Shown one piece after another: positions 1-12,654 of a stretch of DNA of 64,000 nt (positions within the stretch are counted from its first letter, which is position 1; the number at the start of each line of letters is the position of its first letter). The translations under genes and the position numbers were made by a program. The DNA is taken from positions 59,090,459 to 59,154,458 of the forward strand of contig OX328124.1 of the NCBI GenBank assembly GCA_946811695.1, read 5' to 3'. Below the pieces are notes generated by a model. It was not told where the DNA came from, ran no database searches, and worked only from the letters and a program-made list of their open reading frames with translations. Source of the stretch: Gonocerus acuteangulatus. Lineage: Eukaryota; Arthropoda; Insecta; Hemiptera; Coreidae.

Positions 1-1275
1 GCTCTCGGGGCATCAGAAAAGATATTTACTTACAGATAATTGGACATGTAGATATGCTGTTTCTACAGAGAAGCGGATTTGATAAAAACCTAAAAGTATT
101 ATACTCAGTAGGTATCATGATGAGGGAGCTGAAATCGCATACGACATATTGAAAAACTTATTTATATGATTTCATAATTGAAGGGCTCAGTGCTCAGTGG
201 TTAGTCAGATGACTAACCAACAATTAGAAATAAATGAGGAATTGGAGTTAAAGTTAGGAAGAATCAAAAAAAAAATAGTGTTGTTGACAGAAATGATTTT
301 AATTGGTCCAATCAAAATAATTTTTTTCACATTCTTTTTAATTTTAATACCAATTTTCTAAGTTATTTCTCATTGTAGGTTAGTCATCTTTGGCACTGAG
401 CCCTTTAATTGTAACTAAAAAAATGAAAATTTTAAGTATGTGAGTAATAAATTGTGATTTTATTTCCAATGAAGGTTTAAGCAAGAGAGAAGCATTAAGT
501 CCGTACCCAGGGCTGGGCAGCTGCCAATGATAAAGGTCACTTTTCAGGTAAAAAAAGTATAAAGAAAAGCCAATCAGTAAGGAATGCTATCTGGGAGGGA
601 TCGCTAAAGCTGATGGTCTTTTGAAAGCTCTCCTACGCTTCAAATCAATTCTACTCACATTCCTTTTTTTTTTTTTAATTTCTTCAATCCGATTCTTCCG
701 TGCATCTATTTATTCCTTGGCTAAAAGCAATTTCAGGATTGATGATCGACCATATCCTTTAGGGACTCTAGGGGTTTATGCCTTGATGAATTTGTGGTTT
801 AGAAGCGGTATTTATCAGAAATCAGCTTATCTTTTCTTATCAAATTTGACCTTTATCCTTTAATATTTTTAATTAGGGAAAGGCGGGGGGGTTGTACAGG
901 GGATTGGTTTTGCCGATGATATTTTGTGAACGAAGAAAAGAGATAGATACATCATATTAATGTGTGAATTAATGCTTTACGCACATACACTTTTGACAAC
1001 GTCGCTGGAGGTGCCGCAGAAAAAAATATTTTCGGGTTGATATTTTTAGGGGCTTAGGGTCGGTAAAGCAGTATTACAGGACTTTATTTGTTATTTATGC
1101 CTCTAAATAATAAATAAAGTAGTGCAATAGAAAGGACTACAGCTTTAACGACCCTAAACTATTAAGTTATATTGTTAATAGTATGGACTGCGTCTATTTT
1201 TGTTAATAGCCCGCAAGACAGCTTGAACCTTCAAGCCAAAACTCAATTTTATTTTCAAATGTATTTTTATTAACT
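1..1275. other. AT-rich sequence without recognisable gene
   Basis: No frame carries a recognisable domain. A short palindrome-like stretch (TTAGTCAGATGACTAA near 200) recurs as a reverse complement near 380 (GGTTAGTCATC, with AGTGCCAAAG...GAGCCC-type flanks), so 180-410 may be a small decayed foldback. At 1045-1170, TTAGGGTCGGTAAAGCAGTATTACAGG-like sequence is partly mirrored by ACTACAGCTTTAACGACCC, suggesting another decayed inverted repeat. Short ORFs here look like chance. Confidence 0.4.
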
Positions 1276-1700
1276 ACTAGCTTTTACCCGGCGTGCCATG
1301 CTACACCTACGTTCTGCATCTAGAAAATCAAAAATAAATAAGAAACTAAATAAGTAATGACGCAAAGCTCTAACTGTTCGGGTTCACAGACTCGAACGCG
1401 TGACTTCCGAACTGTGAGTCCTAGACTATTTTGACCAAGCCTAAGACACTTCCCGGATGAAGACCTACCGGTGTGCCAAGTGTGATAAAAATTTGTCAAA
1501 CGGTGTGGATTTGTATAAATAACAAACATCCAGACAGACGGCTCGTTTTTGACAAAGCCTACGAGGCTCCCCGGATCAAGATCTACCCGTGTACCAAGTT
1601 TGGTCAAAATCGGTCAAACAGTGTGGATTTGTATAAGGAACAAACAGACAAACTGATAAACAGACAGACAGACATGATTTTTATATATATGAAAGATGAT
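1276..1700 (+). repeat. LINE/SINE-tail-like dispersed repeat with internal duplication
   Basis: The segment starts with CTAGCTTTTACCCGGCG, related to the CTAGCTGAATACCCG start of the 7.9-kb repeat, and ends in a CAGACAGACAGACATG tract followed by TTTTATATATATGA. That tail, with 'ACCAAGTTTGGTCAAAATCGG', is typical of 3' ends of RTE/CR1-type retroelements and their SINEs. Inside, about 76 bp starting CCCGGATGAAGACCTACC at 1452 is repeated at 1570 (period 118 bp). The short ORFs on both strands here follow the repeat and are not genes. Family assignment is by tail type only. Confidence 0.55.
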
Positions 1701-1849
1701 GCCTTAACCCACACTATTTTCACATTGGTTAATCTCCAAGCTCAAGGATTTATACTGAATAATAGGTTGTCTCCTGGCGATCTGGGAATACTGTCTTCAT
1801 GAATCGTCATGTCCTTCCTTAGCCGTGTAATTCCCTATCTGAGTCGATA

Positions 1850-3600
1850 CAGCCTTCAGCTACAGGCATAAAAAGAAAAAAGACCTTTGTAATAGTCTAT
1901 TAGAGCGAGAGAGGGAGAGAAAGAGGATGACAGAGAGCGAGGCAATATAATCTCCAGCCAGGCTGTCCGATGAAGCTGTAAGACAGAAAGAGGAACGCAC
2001 ACTGCGTTGAATACTGAAAGTCAAAAACTCCAATCTTTCATTGGTAAACACAGCCGCCATGTGACTGCGACCTTTCTAGAATACTAACTCATCCTTCTTC
2101 CTCCGACAGCCACCTACAAGAAACCTACCTACCTACTAGTCAATTCTCTTCAAAGATAATCTCTCTTTCTTTCTCTCTATTTTCCATGTCTCTTGTCTAA
2201 GTGTTTTTCATGTCACGTATCTTTTAGTACAGAAGCTCTATTTTACTATGTACACCTGAATACAGAATTAGCAAATCGTCAAAATCACTCTCTTTGTTAA
2301 TGAAATATCAATATTCATAGGTTTTAAAATCTCTTTTGAGAAGGAAGGTAAAAATTCCAAACAGGTTCTTCATTAGCATGAATTCTAGATACCACTACTG
2401 GATTCTTCTGCAAGCAACAATCGCTCTTTCGAAGAAATATACTTATTAAAAAAAGTCTGACGATGTTCCGTCAGAAACGTACTCCCACCAGTAGTCATTT
2501 ATTCAACTGAATATGCGTTCGAGGACAGTATGTTAGAATATTATTCTCGTGTGAATTTCTCCTGTAGATGCAATTGTACTTCTTTTACGAATATCATTTT
2601 TTTACACTTTTTTTTTTATCTTTTTCGGAATATTCATCAGACGCTTAGGGAAAAGTATATCCACAATGACGGCAGGCATATTATGAACTTCTATATAAAC
2701 AGGTGTTCCATTACCATCAACAACACTTATATGCAGCTTTATGTATGTATGTATGAACAGGGTTTAATGACGAAGAACGTCAAAAGTTACCATCGTCCTG
2801 TGAAGTGTTTTTCAATGAAAATTATTTTTGTACTTAAAAGTTATTACAGGAGTGAAGTGCGCTACATATACTGTCGGGAATGCTCTTAAATTGTAATTTT
2901 ATATAATATTCAAAACGTTTTTAAATTCGTTCTGAATAAATATGGCTAATATAATTGTTTTACATAGATACTGCTATAATAATAATTATGGTGATATGAG
3001 CTTAGTCCGTTACGGCATATTATTTAAATCTATATGTAATCAATGCACCTGAGTTCAAGGTATAGAATATATACAGAAATTATTTATTTTTATTTTATTT
3101 AGTTATTTTTTATTTATTTACTTATTTATTTTATATTTATGCAGCTATATTACACACAAAACCTGGGAAAAACGTCGCAGCGATGATTCAGTTTTGTGTA
3201 GTGTTCATATGGGTGACATAAAATTTGTATTTATTACAAGTAGGAGCACCAACATTATTGGATAAACATTTCTTTCCACCGTATTTACAACAAATCCTGA
3301 GGTTACTAACCAATTGATAACAACATGAAAATATCAGACGAAATTGTTGTTCTATTTAATTATATTGGAAACTTCTTCAGTAAATTGTCACAAACATATA
3401 TTAATGAATTTGTTCAAATTTACTTTTAGTTTTGAAGATTATATTGCTTTTTGCAAAATAAAGATTTACCAATAAATGGAATTAATTTTTAATAAGGAGA
3501 ATAAATAAGAAGGTTGAAAAAACAATAAAGCATTTATTGCAAAGGTAGAATTTGAGAGAATTGGATCGTGGTTTCTTAATAAAATTACATTTGCTATAAG
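1850..3600. other. AT-rich unique sequence, no gene recognised
   Basis: A 119-codon plus-strand ORF (2530-2889) and a 66-codon minus-strand ORF (1860-2060) are present, but neither shows a domain, signal peptide or convincing splice context. The base composition matches surrounding non-coding DNA. GA/CT-rich simple sequence occurs near 1905-1935 and 2160-2185, and ATTT-rich sequence near 3075-3135. Confidence 0.4.
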
Positions 3601-3620
3601 AAAATGAGTTTTATTTTTTG

Positions 3621-3750
3621 CCAACGTTTCGACTTGAAATTGAAGCCTTCACCAGGGCTTCAATTTCAAGGAAAACAGGATAGGAGAGAGTTAATATATA
3701 AATTAGTATTATCTCTGATACAGCCCTGATAAAGGCTCGAATTTCAATGC
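3621..3750. repeat. Divergent pair of CTGA/GAAACGTTGG cassettes around a 15-bp palindrome
   Basis: Read on the minus strand, 3655-3621 gives CTGGTGAAGGC, a short stem-loop, then GTCGAAACGTTGG. Read on the plus strand, 3726-3750 gives the decayed partner CTGATAAAGGCTCG. A perfect 15-bp inverted repeat (CTTGAAATTGAAGCC, 3633-3647, against 3656-3670) with an 8-base loop overlaps the minus copy. The same paired layout recurs at 44.9 kb and 62.3 kb. Probably the terminal part of a mobile element; family unknown. Confidence 0.5.
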
Positions 3751-3759
3751 AAAGGTAGA

Positions 3760-6662
3760 CACAAATTCATCCTTTGCATTCCCAACGGTCAACGGTCTCC
3801 TCTCAATGGAAAAGATTTATTAATGGTTATTTATAATGTATATGTGACTCATGTGCTTTCATTTATGCACGTCTTAATCGTTTATAGTCATGCATAACAA
3901 AACAAAACACTTAACATTTTTTTGTGGCATATTTTGTGAGTTCTGTACCTCAGGTTAAACTACAGGAGTCATATGTACATTATAAATAAACAGGCATAAA
4001 TGTTTTATTATTTTTACAATACAAAACTTTGTACTAAGGTTGGGTCCCTTATAATATTATAAATATGACAACAGGTTGTTTAAGGGCGGAAGTGAAGGAA
4101 TCTAACCTTCAGAAGTAAGTATTGACTAGAATCAATGATCAGAGCCAAGCTTGACAATATGAATAAGAATCAATAGCAAGCATAGTACCATGTCCTTTCC
4201 TAGCACAATGAATGCTAATCAAGACTATCCTGTCCGCGGCTGCACGACTACAATATCTCTATAAGGGTAGTCAAGCACATTTACAACAACTCTCTTCTGA
4301 ATCTATAAGTCAAGTAATTCAAAATAGAAGAAGAAGACATATGCCTAATATACCAGAAGACTGTGATGGATTGTTGGATCCTAAGGCATGGAGGAATAAG
4401 CAATGACTACTAAATTCCAATATTGAGTAAGGCAACATCAGAATATTATGCCTATTTATTTAATAATGTTTTCGCAGCTTAGGCGATAAAATACTTCCCT
4501 GTTATTACAGAATAATCAGTCGGTTTGATGAACTTGTTTGGTTTGGTTGAATACTTGTATGTCAAGTAGGTCCCTATGTTAGCGTTATGAACAGTCAATT
4601 AAGTTAGTCATACCAGTTGTTGTCATTGCAACAATATTAACTGCAGATATGTGAAAAACTGTTTGTCTAAGGTTCACTCAATGATTCAAATATCACTTTA
4701 ATATAGTCTTTCAGAAGTATGGAACAATTTTTGTTAATTTTAAATTTATATATATATACATACATTGAGTACCAAGTTTTCGAGTAAGTTCTGGCTCCCG
4801 TCAGTAAGTAAGGCTGTCAAGTTATCTTGTTGGACAAAGTTTTAACGAAGCCTGCATTCAAGTGAGTTTTTTATAGTCAATATTATGTTGCAGTAATCAT
4901 AACTGCAACATACCATTCTTTTTTATTATAAGGTTTGAATGATTAATATGTGGGTTACCTTTTTGAACGCCTAAGAACGGCAATTTTTAATTATTTGATA
5001 ATATTTATTTAAACGTTATATCACCCATGGGATATTATTTTATCATTCGATGATTGCATTACAATGAAAAATGATTGAGCAAGCTACGAGGTGTAAGTTC
5101 TTGAATCTACAATGCAAGCCTTTTCCCTACTTAAAACCCCGGTCGGAAACGAACGTTACATCGTTGTTAAATTCTTGTGTTCTCTTCGTAGGTGTCACAA
5201 GTTGGGATTGATCTAAAGGATTCTTATTGCCAAATAATCGAAATAGTTTATTTATTTTTTTTTTTTTGAGAAATAAAAACCTGTTCGGATATATATAATT
5301 CGACAAAGTCATCACTTTCACATGGTACATTCGACTTTTCATGAACAAAAAAGCATGAATAGCGTCCTCTGGGAAATGCTTTTATAAAATAATTAGAATT
5401 TTATGTTTCTATATATTATTACCCTACCAATAAGTTCAGTAATACCGAAGATGAGGGCTAAGAGTGGATTAGGCCTAACCAATCTGAATTCAAATTAGGC
5501 AGACCGGCTTGGGAAAACCTTTTATCTTTAAGTCGATTAAATTCCAAGTTCCACCGACGGAGTGTTTACAAATCGATAACTAAATTGGTAAAGTAATTGC
5601 CAAATTACCCTATTTATTACTCCTGGCTGATTATTATATTACTACTTACTGATCTAATCTAGAATTTAATAATGACGAATGGCCTAATGCTAAATAACAA
5701 GCAATTAATGTATGAAAAAAATTTAAAAAAAGAAGGAAAGTAAAAGAAGTCTGGGAAATCATAGATAATTTATGGAAGAGTTGTGAATAAATAAGTTATG
5801 GGATTCTTCACAATGACTCGCTCAATAATTTACTAATAAAGGCCTTGTGATCGACTTGTCTTGCCTATTTTCGTTCCATGTCGTCAAAATCGTAACGACC
5901 TCAGTTCAGTTCGTTCCTCTTTCCAGTGTTGAATTTATTATAGCCTTTCATATTTTTAGTGTAGAAGAGAAGCATATGTAATTTTACAACAATGACACAA
6001 TGTATAAGACTATTGAATAACAATGTAAAGAGAATCATTCATCCTGTGATAAGAAAATAACTAACTGTGGCAACATACAACAAACTGTGCCCTAGAAAAT
6101 AGGATAAAGAGAAATAGAAAAGTACTTACAAAATGAAAGTTGAATCAATACATAAACCCCGATTGGATTAATACTCCTAAAAGTCATAATAAGTTATATC
6201 TATTTCACTTTTATTGGCAACAATTTGACGTAATTGCAACACAAAAAGATAATTACAATATTAACCAATCATCTATTTGGATTAAACATTATTATTCTAC
6301 AGATACTAGCAGGCTGGATTTAATAGAAAAGGTAGAGCGTAGGTAGAGGGGTTTACTCTGGGCCCAAATTACTTATTTGTTCTTACCGGGTTTATCTCTG
6401 TTGTTTTATAATAAAACGCTGTATAAGTCGTGAGTACCTAAAGAAAAATATGTGTTTTAAAATGAAGGTGGTTCCTCCGTTGTTATGATTTTGGTATTTT
6501 CTATTTTTGCTCGTGGAAGCTTTTATTATTTATCCAGATCAACAAACAATAGTGTCAAGATTTTGTATATTTATTAAGTAGTATTACTTTACATAAACTC
6601 CGGGAAGAATTAATTAATTAATAATTGAATTGCCTTTTCATTAGAAATACAGAAGAGCAAAT

Positions 6663-6694
<32 letters not shown>

Positions 6695-7430
6695 TAGTGT
6701 GCAGGCTCCCCGGTTTCGACTTCAAACCAGCATGTGTGAATGTATACACCCACTGAACACCCACATGTACTCAGTCAACATCCCTCTGTCCACCCACCTA
6801 CCTAAGCTCGTCAATAAGAGAGGCCTAACATTCAAAATTTATATTTACAAACGTTTTCCTGACTAGACAAATCTATTTTACTAAGCAACTTCCGGCTTAC
6901 GGGCGTCCATAGTTCAGCACTTATATCTACGTTGAGTTAGTGCAACATGTATTTCAGTAACAAATGAAAAGCAATTCTAATGAATCATAAATTCCGACAA
7001 GCCGGTAAGTCCGAGAGTAACTTCTTGCTCTGATGGTGATGTTGATTTAAGTAGAATCCCTACTGGTCCTCACAAAATTAGATGCCATGCTGCCAAGCCA
7101 GCTACACTTTTAATAGTAGCATGTCACGTTTCGATATGGGTACCCAACACATTGAGTAAAATCTATGTTACCCTCAACATACGTGCTTTATTAATAGAGG
7201 TATCATTATAGGGGCTAACAATAGACATATCAAGGTACGACACGACCAGCTGTCGGAACCACGCCCACCTACCATCTGCTTGTAGGCCTAAGTAATCACT
7301 GATAAGCCTCTAATAAACTCTGATCGTGAGGTAGTAACTTTATTATAAATATTAGTAAAACTTTTGTTTTAGAAATTTCCAAAAATTTATAGTCTAGCGC
7401 TTTTAAAAATTTGTTCCAATTTTAGTATAT
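3760..7430. other. AT-rich unique sequence
   Basis: Nothing recognisable as a gene. A 64-codon ORF at 4212-4406 and a 68-codon ORF at 6140-6346 have no domain signatures or clear splice sites. A compound (AC)n(AT)n microsatellite lies at 6661-6695. The rest is AT-rich sequence with short inverted repeats. Confidence 0.4.
6661..6695. repeat. (AC)n-(AT)n microsatellite
   Basis: About ten AC units followed directly by about seven AT units. Confidence 0.9.
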
Positions 7431-7937
7431 GTACCGCCGAAGCGAGTACTAACCAGACAGAAACTAACCAGACTTTTTAGACTTTTATCAAGCTTATTGG
7501 ACAAACGCTCGAAACTGTCATTACTAACAAACGACTTATGTACAATACCGTACCCCGAACAATAATGGACTTACGGACTAGTACTCTGGGGCTCCACTAA
7601 ACCTTCCAATTCCTACAGAATACAAACAATGCAATCCAAAATCCTTCAAAAAATATCCAATGCTCCTTACTTTGTCTCGAACCTAACCCTGCATAATGAC
7701 TTTAATATCCCCTTTATCCAATCCCTAGCCAAATCAGTCTATCAGAAGTTCCATTTCAATGTCCCTGGCCATCCTAATCCTTTGATAAATTCTCCATCCT
7801 CGCCCCACAATCCACAAAATCCTCATAGAAGACTGAAGCGGAGGTAGGCTAGAGACAATTTCCTTTAACATCTGCAGTGCACGAAAGTTGTTATAGTTTA
7901 AATTTTTACAGTTGTTTTAATTTTCTTTTATAATGTA
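7431..7937 (+). pseudogene. Jockey-clade LINE: C-terminal reverse-transcriptase ORF remnant and start of 3' UTR
   Basis: One plus-strand frame runs from about 7431 to the TAG at 7845-7847, broken by a single in-frame TAA at 7563-7565. Right after it comes WTYGLVLWGSTKPSN, then NAPYFVSNLTLHNDFNIPF and a basic end, HRRLKRR. This order (WTYG-LWG, iQ..QSKiL..i.NAP.yvsN.tLH.Dl.iP, final RRLKRR) is the hallmark of the end of jockey-clade non-LTR ORF2 proteins. The part downstream of the stop has an ATG at 7629. The 3' UTR stops at 7937, where a repeat has inserted, and appears to resume at 10181. The copy is 5'-truncated and dead. Confidence 0.85.
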
Positions 7938-9090
7938 CTAGCTGAATACCCGTGCTTCGTCACGGCAGATAAGTAGTTATTTTATTGCGTTAAATAATGT
8001 TTCATTAAAATTACGTTACTATACAATTCTGTGTAGTTTATTACAGCACGGTTCCCGTCATAATATATTTTATTCAATGGGCGTTAAAATTTAAAAGTTT
8101 ATGTTTCCAAGAAGTCATATGGTAACACCCAATATATTTACGAGTATTACCGAGGTTATAGGCGAGGAGGCTGTGCAAGGGTTCCGGATATTATTACCTC
8201 GCCTGGAAAACCTAAGGATTATGCCATACATCACGGTTTGACCGGGACTGTCCCGGTATTTTGCAATTGTTTCGGTGTCCCGCCCAGTTTTATCAATGTC
8301 CCGGAAATGGCTGTAAGATGTAAAAAGTAATGAATTCATGTTTATAAGAATCTTTTTTAAATCGGTTACTTTTCTACAATTAACATTTTTACTACAGCTC
8401 ACAGTGTCAAAGAAATGAGAAGTAATCTAACTGTAAAACGCTGGAACTACCTGCACAGCGCTGCCAGCTGCCAGACACTACTATTTGGCTGAGAGATTGT
8501 TTTAAGAAAATCAAGTAGCAAAAAAAGTTCCGTTCTTATTTTTAAGGTTTGGGTAGACTAACAGTTTAGGATTCCCCCTTCCCGTTAGTTGCTAGGCTTA
8601 AAACTCACCAACCATTTTTCTTATAATTTGTACTCTTTTTATCCCCCTCCCCCTGGTATGCCCATCCCATATTAATGTGTCCCGGTTTAACTCTCCAAAA
8701 ATATGGCAAGCCTATCTGACGGGGACAGGCAGAAAAGAAACGCAATTAAAACTCTATGAGGGACAGTTAATTTCTAGTAATTCAAGGTCTGCCATCATAG
8801 TTGAAATTAACCTCAATTAGAAATAAAACTATGAGATAGATAATGTAAGGTAACAGCTGTTCTTTATTGTCCTAGCTACGCAGGCTGCCTAGGCTTGCCT
8901 TTTCTAACCAACTCAAACTTTAAACCCCCCCAAAAATGCTTAAAAATACGAATATCAAAAAATCCTTTCTTAGCGAGCGCCTACGTTACATAGGGAGTGT
9001 CCATGCAAAATTTCAAAATTTTCTGTCGAGCGGTTTGGGCGTTGATAGATGAGTGAGTGAGTGAGTGGTATTTGACAAATATATAGTAGA
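7938..9090. repeat. 1.15-kb dispersed repeat, copy 1 of a direct tandem pair
   Basis: Begins CTAGCTGAATACCCGTGC and ends in GAGTGAGTGAGTGG then TATTTGACAAATATATAGTA. Such starts and (GAGT)n-like tails are common in arthropod LINE/SINE-type repeats. It contains CTGTCCCGGTATTTTGC near 8246 and GTGTCCCGGTTTAAC near 8680, reminiscent of hAT-type ends inserted in the repeat. The 95-codon minus-strand ORF 8115-8402 is carried by the repeat and has no domain I recognise. Copy 1 is 63 bp longer than copy 2 because copy 2 lacks two internal segments (around 8518 and 8650-8690). Confidence 0.8.
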
Positions 9091-10180
9091 CTAGCTGAAT
9101 ACCCGTGCTTCGTCACGGTAGATAAGTAGTTATTTTATTGCGTTAAATAATGTTTCATTAAAATTACGTTACTATACAATTCTGTGCAGTTTATTATAGC
9201 ACGGTTCCCGTCATACTATATTTTATTCAATGGGCGTTAAAATTTAAAAGTTTATGTTTCCAAGAAGTCATTTGGTAACACCCAATATATTTACGAGTAT
9301 TACCAAGGTTATAGGCGAGAAGGCATTGCAAGGGTTCCGGATATTATTACCTCACCTGGAAAACCTAAGGATATGCCATACATCACGGTATGACTGGGAC
9401 TGTCCCGGTATTTTGCAATTGTTTCGGTGTCCCGCCCGATTTTATCAATGTCCCGGAAAAGGCTGTAAGATGTAAAAAGTAATGAATTCATGTTTATAAG
9501 AATCTTTTTTAAATCGGTTACTTTTCTACAATCAACATTTTTACTACTGCTCACAGAGTCAAAGAAATCAGAAGTAATCTAACTGTAAAACGCTGTAACT
9601 ACCTGCACAGCGCTGCCAGCTGCCAGACACTACTATTTGGCTGAGAGATTGTTATAAGAAAATCAAGTAACAGACTAACAGTTTAGGATTCCCCCCTTCC
9701 CGTTAGTTGCGAGGCTTAAAACTCACCAACCATTTTGCTTATAATTTGTACTCTTTTTATTCCTCCCCAAACTCTCCAAAAATATGGCAAGCCTATCTGA
9801 CGGGGACAGGCAGAAAAGAAACGCAATTAAAACTCTATGAGGGACAGTTAATTTCTAGTAATTCAAGGTCTGCCATCATAGTTGAAATTAACCTCAATTA
9901 GAAATAAAACTATGAAATATATAATGTACGGTAACAGCTGTTCTTTATCGTCCTAACAACGCAGGCTGCCTAAGCTTGCCTTCTCTAACCAACTCAAACT
10001 TTAAACCGCCCTAAAAATGCTTAAAAATTCGAATATCAAAAAATCCTTTCTTAGCGAGCGCCTACGTTATATAGGGAGTGTCCATGCAAAATTTCAAAAT
10101 TTTCTGTCGAGCGGTTTGGGCTGGGCGTTGATAGATGAGTGAGTGAGTGAGTGAATGGTATTTGACAAATATATAGTAGA
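9091..10180. repeat. 1.15-kb dispersed repeat, copy 2 of the tandem pair
   Basis: Nearly identical to the preceding copy in the same orientation, from CTAGCTGAATACCCG to ATATATAGTAGA. It differs by scattered substitutions and the two deletions noted for copy 1. The junction between copies is direct, with no spacer. ORFs here (9254-9475 plus, 9309-9554 minus, 9707-9901 plus) are repeat-borne and show no protein family. Confidence 0.85.
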
Positions 10181-10297
10181 TTATTCTTGAGGGTTATGTA
10201 ATTGTACATATTTCCACATCTTGCCTGACCAAGTCATTGTAACAAAAAACCATCATGTGTTGTAATTATCAATAAAAAAAAAAAAAAAAAAAAAAAT
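10181..10297 (+). mobile_element. Jockey LINE 3' UTR end and poly-A tail (resumed after insertion)
   Basis: TTATTCTTGAGGGTTATG continues a 3'-UTR-like sequence and ends TGTAATTATCAATAAA followed by about 24 A. It lies directly beyond the tandem insertion that splits the jockey remnant at 7937, so the simplest reading is that 7431-7937 and 10181-10297 were one LINE 3' end. This joining is inferred from position, strand and the poly-A. Confidence 0.6.
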
Positions 10298-10629
10298 CTC
10301 TTGCAGATGATCTTCAGGTACAAGATTCCGAGTTGGAATACGTTGAGTAATAAGCAACAAATAAGAAAATTAACCTCTGTGACGATGAATTTATGAAAGA
10401 CGTTGAGATTGCTAACCCTGGTTCGTGGGGTTTAGTCGAAGTTCATTAAAAAAAAAAAAAAATAAATAATATTAAAAAAATTGCGGTAAGTTTAAAAAAA
10501 CAAATTCAAGGATGTTAGACCTATACGTTTAAATATTCATAAACGAATTAACAAGAAAATAAAACGGATTTTCTGATTTGTTGAAACGTTCTCATTCAAA
10601 TATAACACAGATTTTTAGAATGGGTTCTG

Positions 10630-10790
10630 CCCTACTGGTTACCACCCTTTTTCACCCAGAGTAGGACTGATGCCTTTTCCTTTTCCAGAAGAAAAGCCAC
10701 CATCCCACAGTGATAATCGAAACGACATCCTTAGGCACGGAGCCCTCACGCCTTACCACTCACGGCCATAGGGACTCCAATGGAATTTTT
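10630..10790 (-). mobile_element. Degenerate tRNA-derived SINE (Leu/Ser-like head)
   Basis: On the minus strand, GGCCGTGAGTGGTAAGGCG resembles a class-II tRNA D-arm/A-box (tRNA-Leu/Ser type). It is followed about 30 nt later by GTTTCGATTATC, a degenerate B-box. The 3' side (GGATGGTGGCTTTTCTTCTGG) is not tRNA. It cannot fold as a functional tRNA. Family unknown. Confidence 0.4.
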
Positions 10791-11635
10791 CAAATGGTGT
10801 AGGTTGCGCTGTAATCACTTCTACTCTCACGTTGTCAGTAAGATTTGAAAGCATCATTCATAAAAGAGCTTAATGAAGAATTCATTTCAATAGAAAATAT
10901 TTTGTTCTACCATTCTTGAGACTTGAATGATTAAGGTAAAAATTGACCACTGATCCAAGAAGGGGGGAAAAGGGCAGAAACTTCTTCCCAACTTTTCTTG
11001 GAAAAAGTTCTGCTCGACGAATCGAGAAAGAGCGTAAGTCACCATGACATCTAATTACCTGTCGTCCTGGTCATTACTTCCAATCGTCTTAGGGAATTTT
11101 ATTTAAAGTTATCACAAAGAATTCGTATTTATAATTTATTATGATGGACTTTTAATTATCTTAGGATTATATCATAGTCTGCTCAAATAATTTTTTTAGT
11201 CAATGAATACCAGATAAAAATGTGGCTTACATCTGGAAAGGAAATATAACTGGCTCATCCCAATATATATGTATGTATATACACGTGCCCTACAAACTTT
11301 ATAAAATTTCAAATATTGCAAAATGAATGTTTAAGATTTATTGCAAATTCTATACAAGGACTGCAATTGACCAAATTCAAGTTGTTCAATGTCCCCAGTA
11401 TCTCTAAATTTATATAACATGTAGTGCTTAAGGTTTTTAAAGATTGTGAACGTAGTTTTCATTCAAACTTTAATGGTATTAGAGATTTAAAGGGAATATG
11501 ATTTTGTAAATATTTAAAAATTTTAGTGTGAGAAAAAAGTTACCTTGAAATCTCAAAATATCGTTTATTGTTAATTTTATTGTTGAAATAAAGTATATTT
11601 ATGTATTATCTATCTAAGTAAGGCATGAATAACAG

Positions 11636-12008
11636 TAACAGGGATACTCCGTTAATTGGGATATGAGCCCCACTGTTCATTTTGAACATGACATAAAATT
11701 GCATGAGAATGGAAACGGGAAATCAAAGTAAGGATTGAATGTCTGCCATTACTCAACGAATTGTTGATGATCGAGACCAAATGAGAAATATTAATTTGAT
11801 CTTGTTAGGCAAAGCAGACCGCTGGCATAACTATTATTACCAATTTCCCACGAATACCACGGGAGGTAGCTTCTGTAATTTTCTGGGTGACCGCTTTTTC
11901 CGAACCACTATTTTAGACTATTCTTCGGCTTCAATTTTCCGCACAACCTGTTCGGGATTAGCGGGCGAACATCCTTATAGCGGAATCCTGAATTCAAGGC
12001 ACGTTTAG
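11636..12008. mobile_element. Possible pogo/Tigger-like MITE remnant
   Basis: The left end has CAGGGATACTCCGTTAATTG; the right end, read in reverse, gives CAGGATTCCGCTATAAGGAT with internal CCCGCTAATCCCGAACAGG. Ends of the type CAG...CCG.TAAT..GGA resemble pogo-like transposons. The inverted match is poor and I see no clean TA duplication. The 89-codon ORF 11739-12008 lies within this and is not a recognised protein. Confidence 0.3.
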
Positions 12009-12584
12009 ACTGATTTTGGAATAGTATGCAATTCAATGTCTTTCCACTTTTTAGCACATAAGCGCAATATTGCAAATCTACAAGTTATAATAATAATATA
12101 ACAAATAAAAATTAATAATATTTTTTTAATTTAGCAGAACTAATCAGAATGTTGTATTGTAAGAACGCATCTTTCATCTGAATCCCCGCACCAGACCAAA
12201 ATATATTCATGTGTAAATATTTACTAAAAGTTGTCATTTTATTTTTGTCATAATAAAAAAAAGTGGCTAAATGATATTTAAACTATCTAGAAAGATGTAT
12301 TTTGAAAACAAGAAATATTGGAGTAGAGATTGTACGAATTTGATTGTAAGTTTTTTTTTTTTAAATTATAACTAAATCAGCTGGATTTAATAAATATTAG
12401 CTTTAAATATGTACTAAATAAAAGGCATCAAGCCCCTAAAAAAGTGTGGTGACCTATTGATCACCTATCCTAAAATTCTGAGTTAATTATAAATGGACGT
12501 TAAAATTTAAATAAATTTATATGTAGGGTCTAAACTTTTTCCATTATGGTTTTGTAAAAGCAAGAAACTATTTAGTTGCTTTGA
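12009..12584. other. AT-rich sequence without recognisable feature
   Basis: No ORF or repeat structure is recognised beyond short homopolymer runs. Confidence 0.4.
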
Positions 12585-12632
12585 CCGGCGTTAATAGCCA
12601 AATTGTTGATACGCCGTTAACCACACACACAC
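12585..12632 (+). mobile_element. SINE 3' tail fragment followed by (AC)n
   Basis: CCGGCGTTAATAGCCAAATT then TTGATACGCCGTTAA matches the 3' tail of the intact SINEs at 37050 and 62738. Here a short (AC)n tract follows in place of poly-A. The head is absent or unrecognisable. Confidence 0.6.
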
Positions 12633-12654
12633 TTACTTTGACGGAAATACATCT

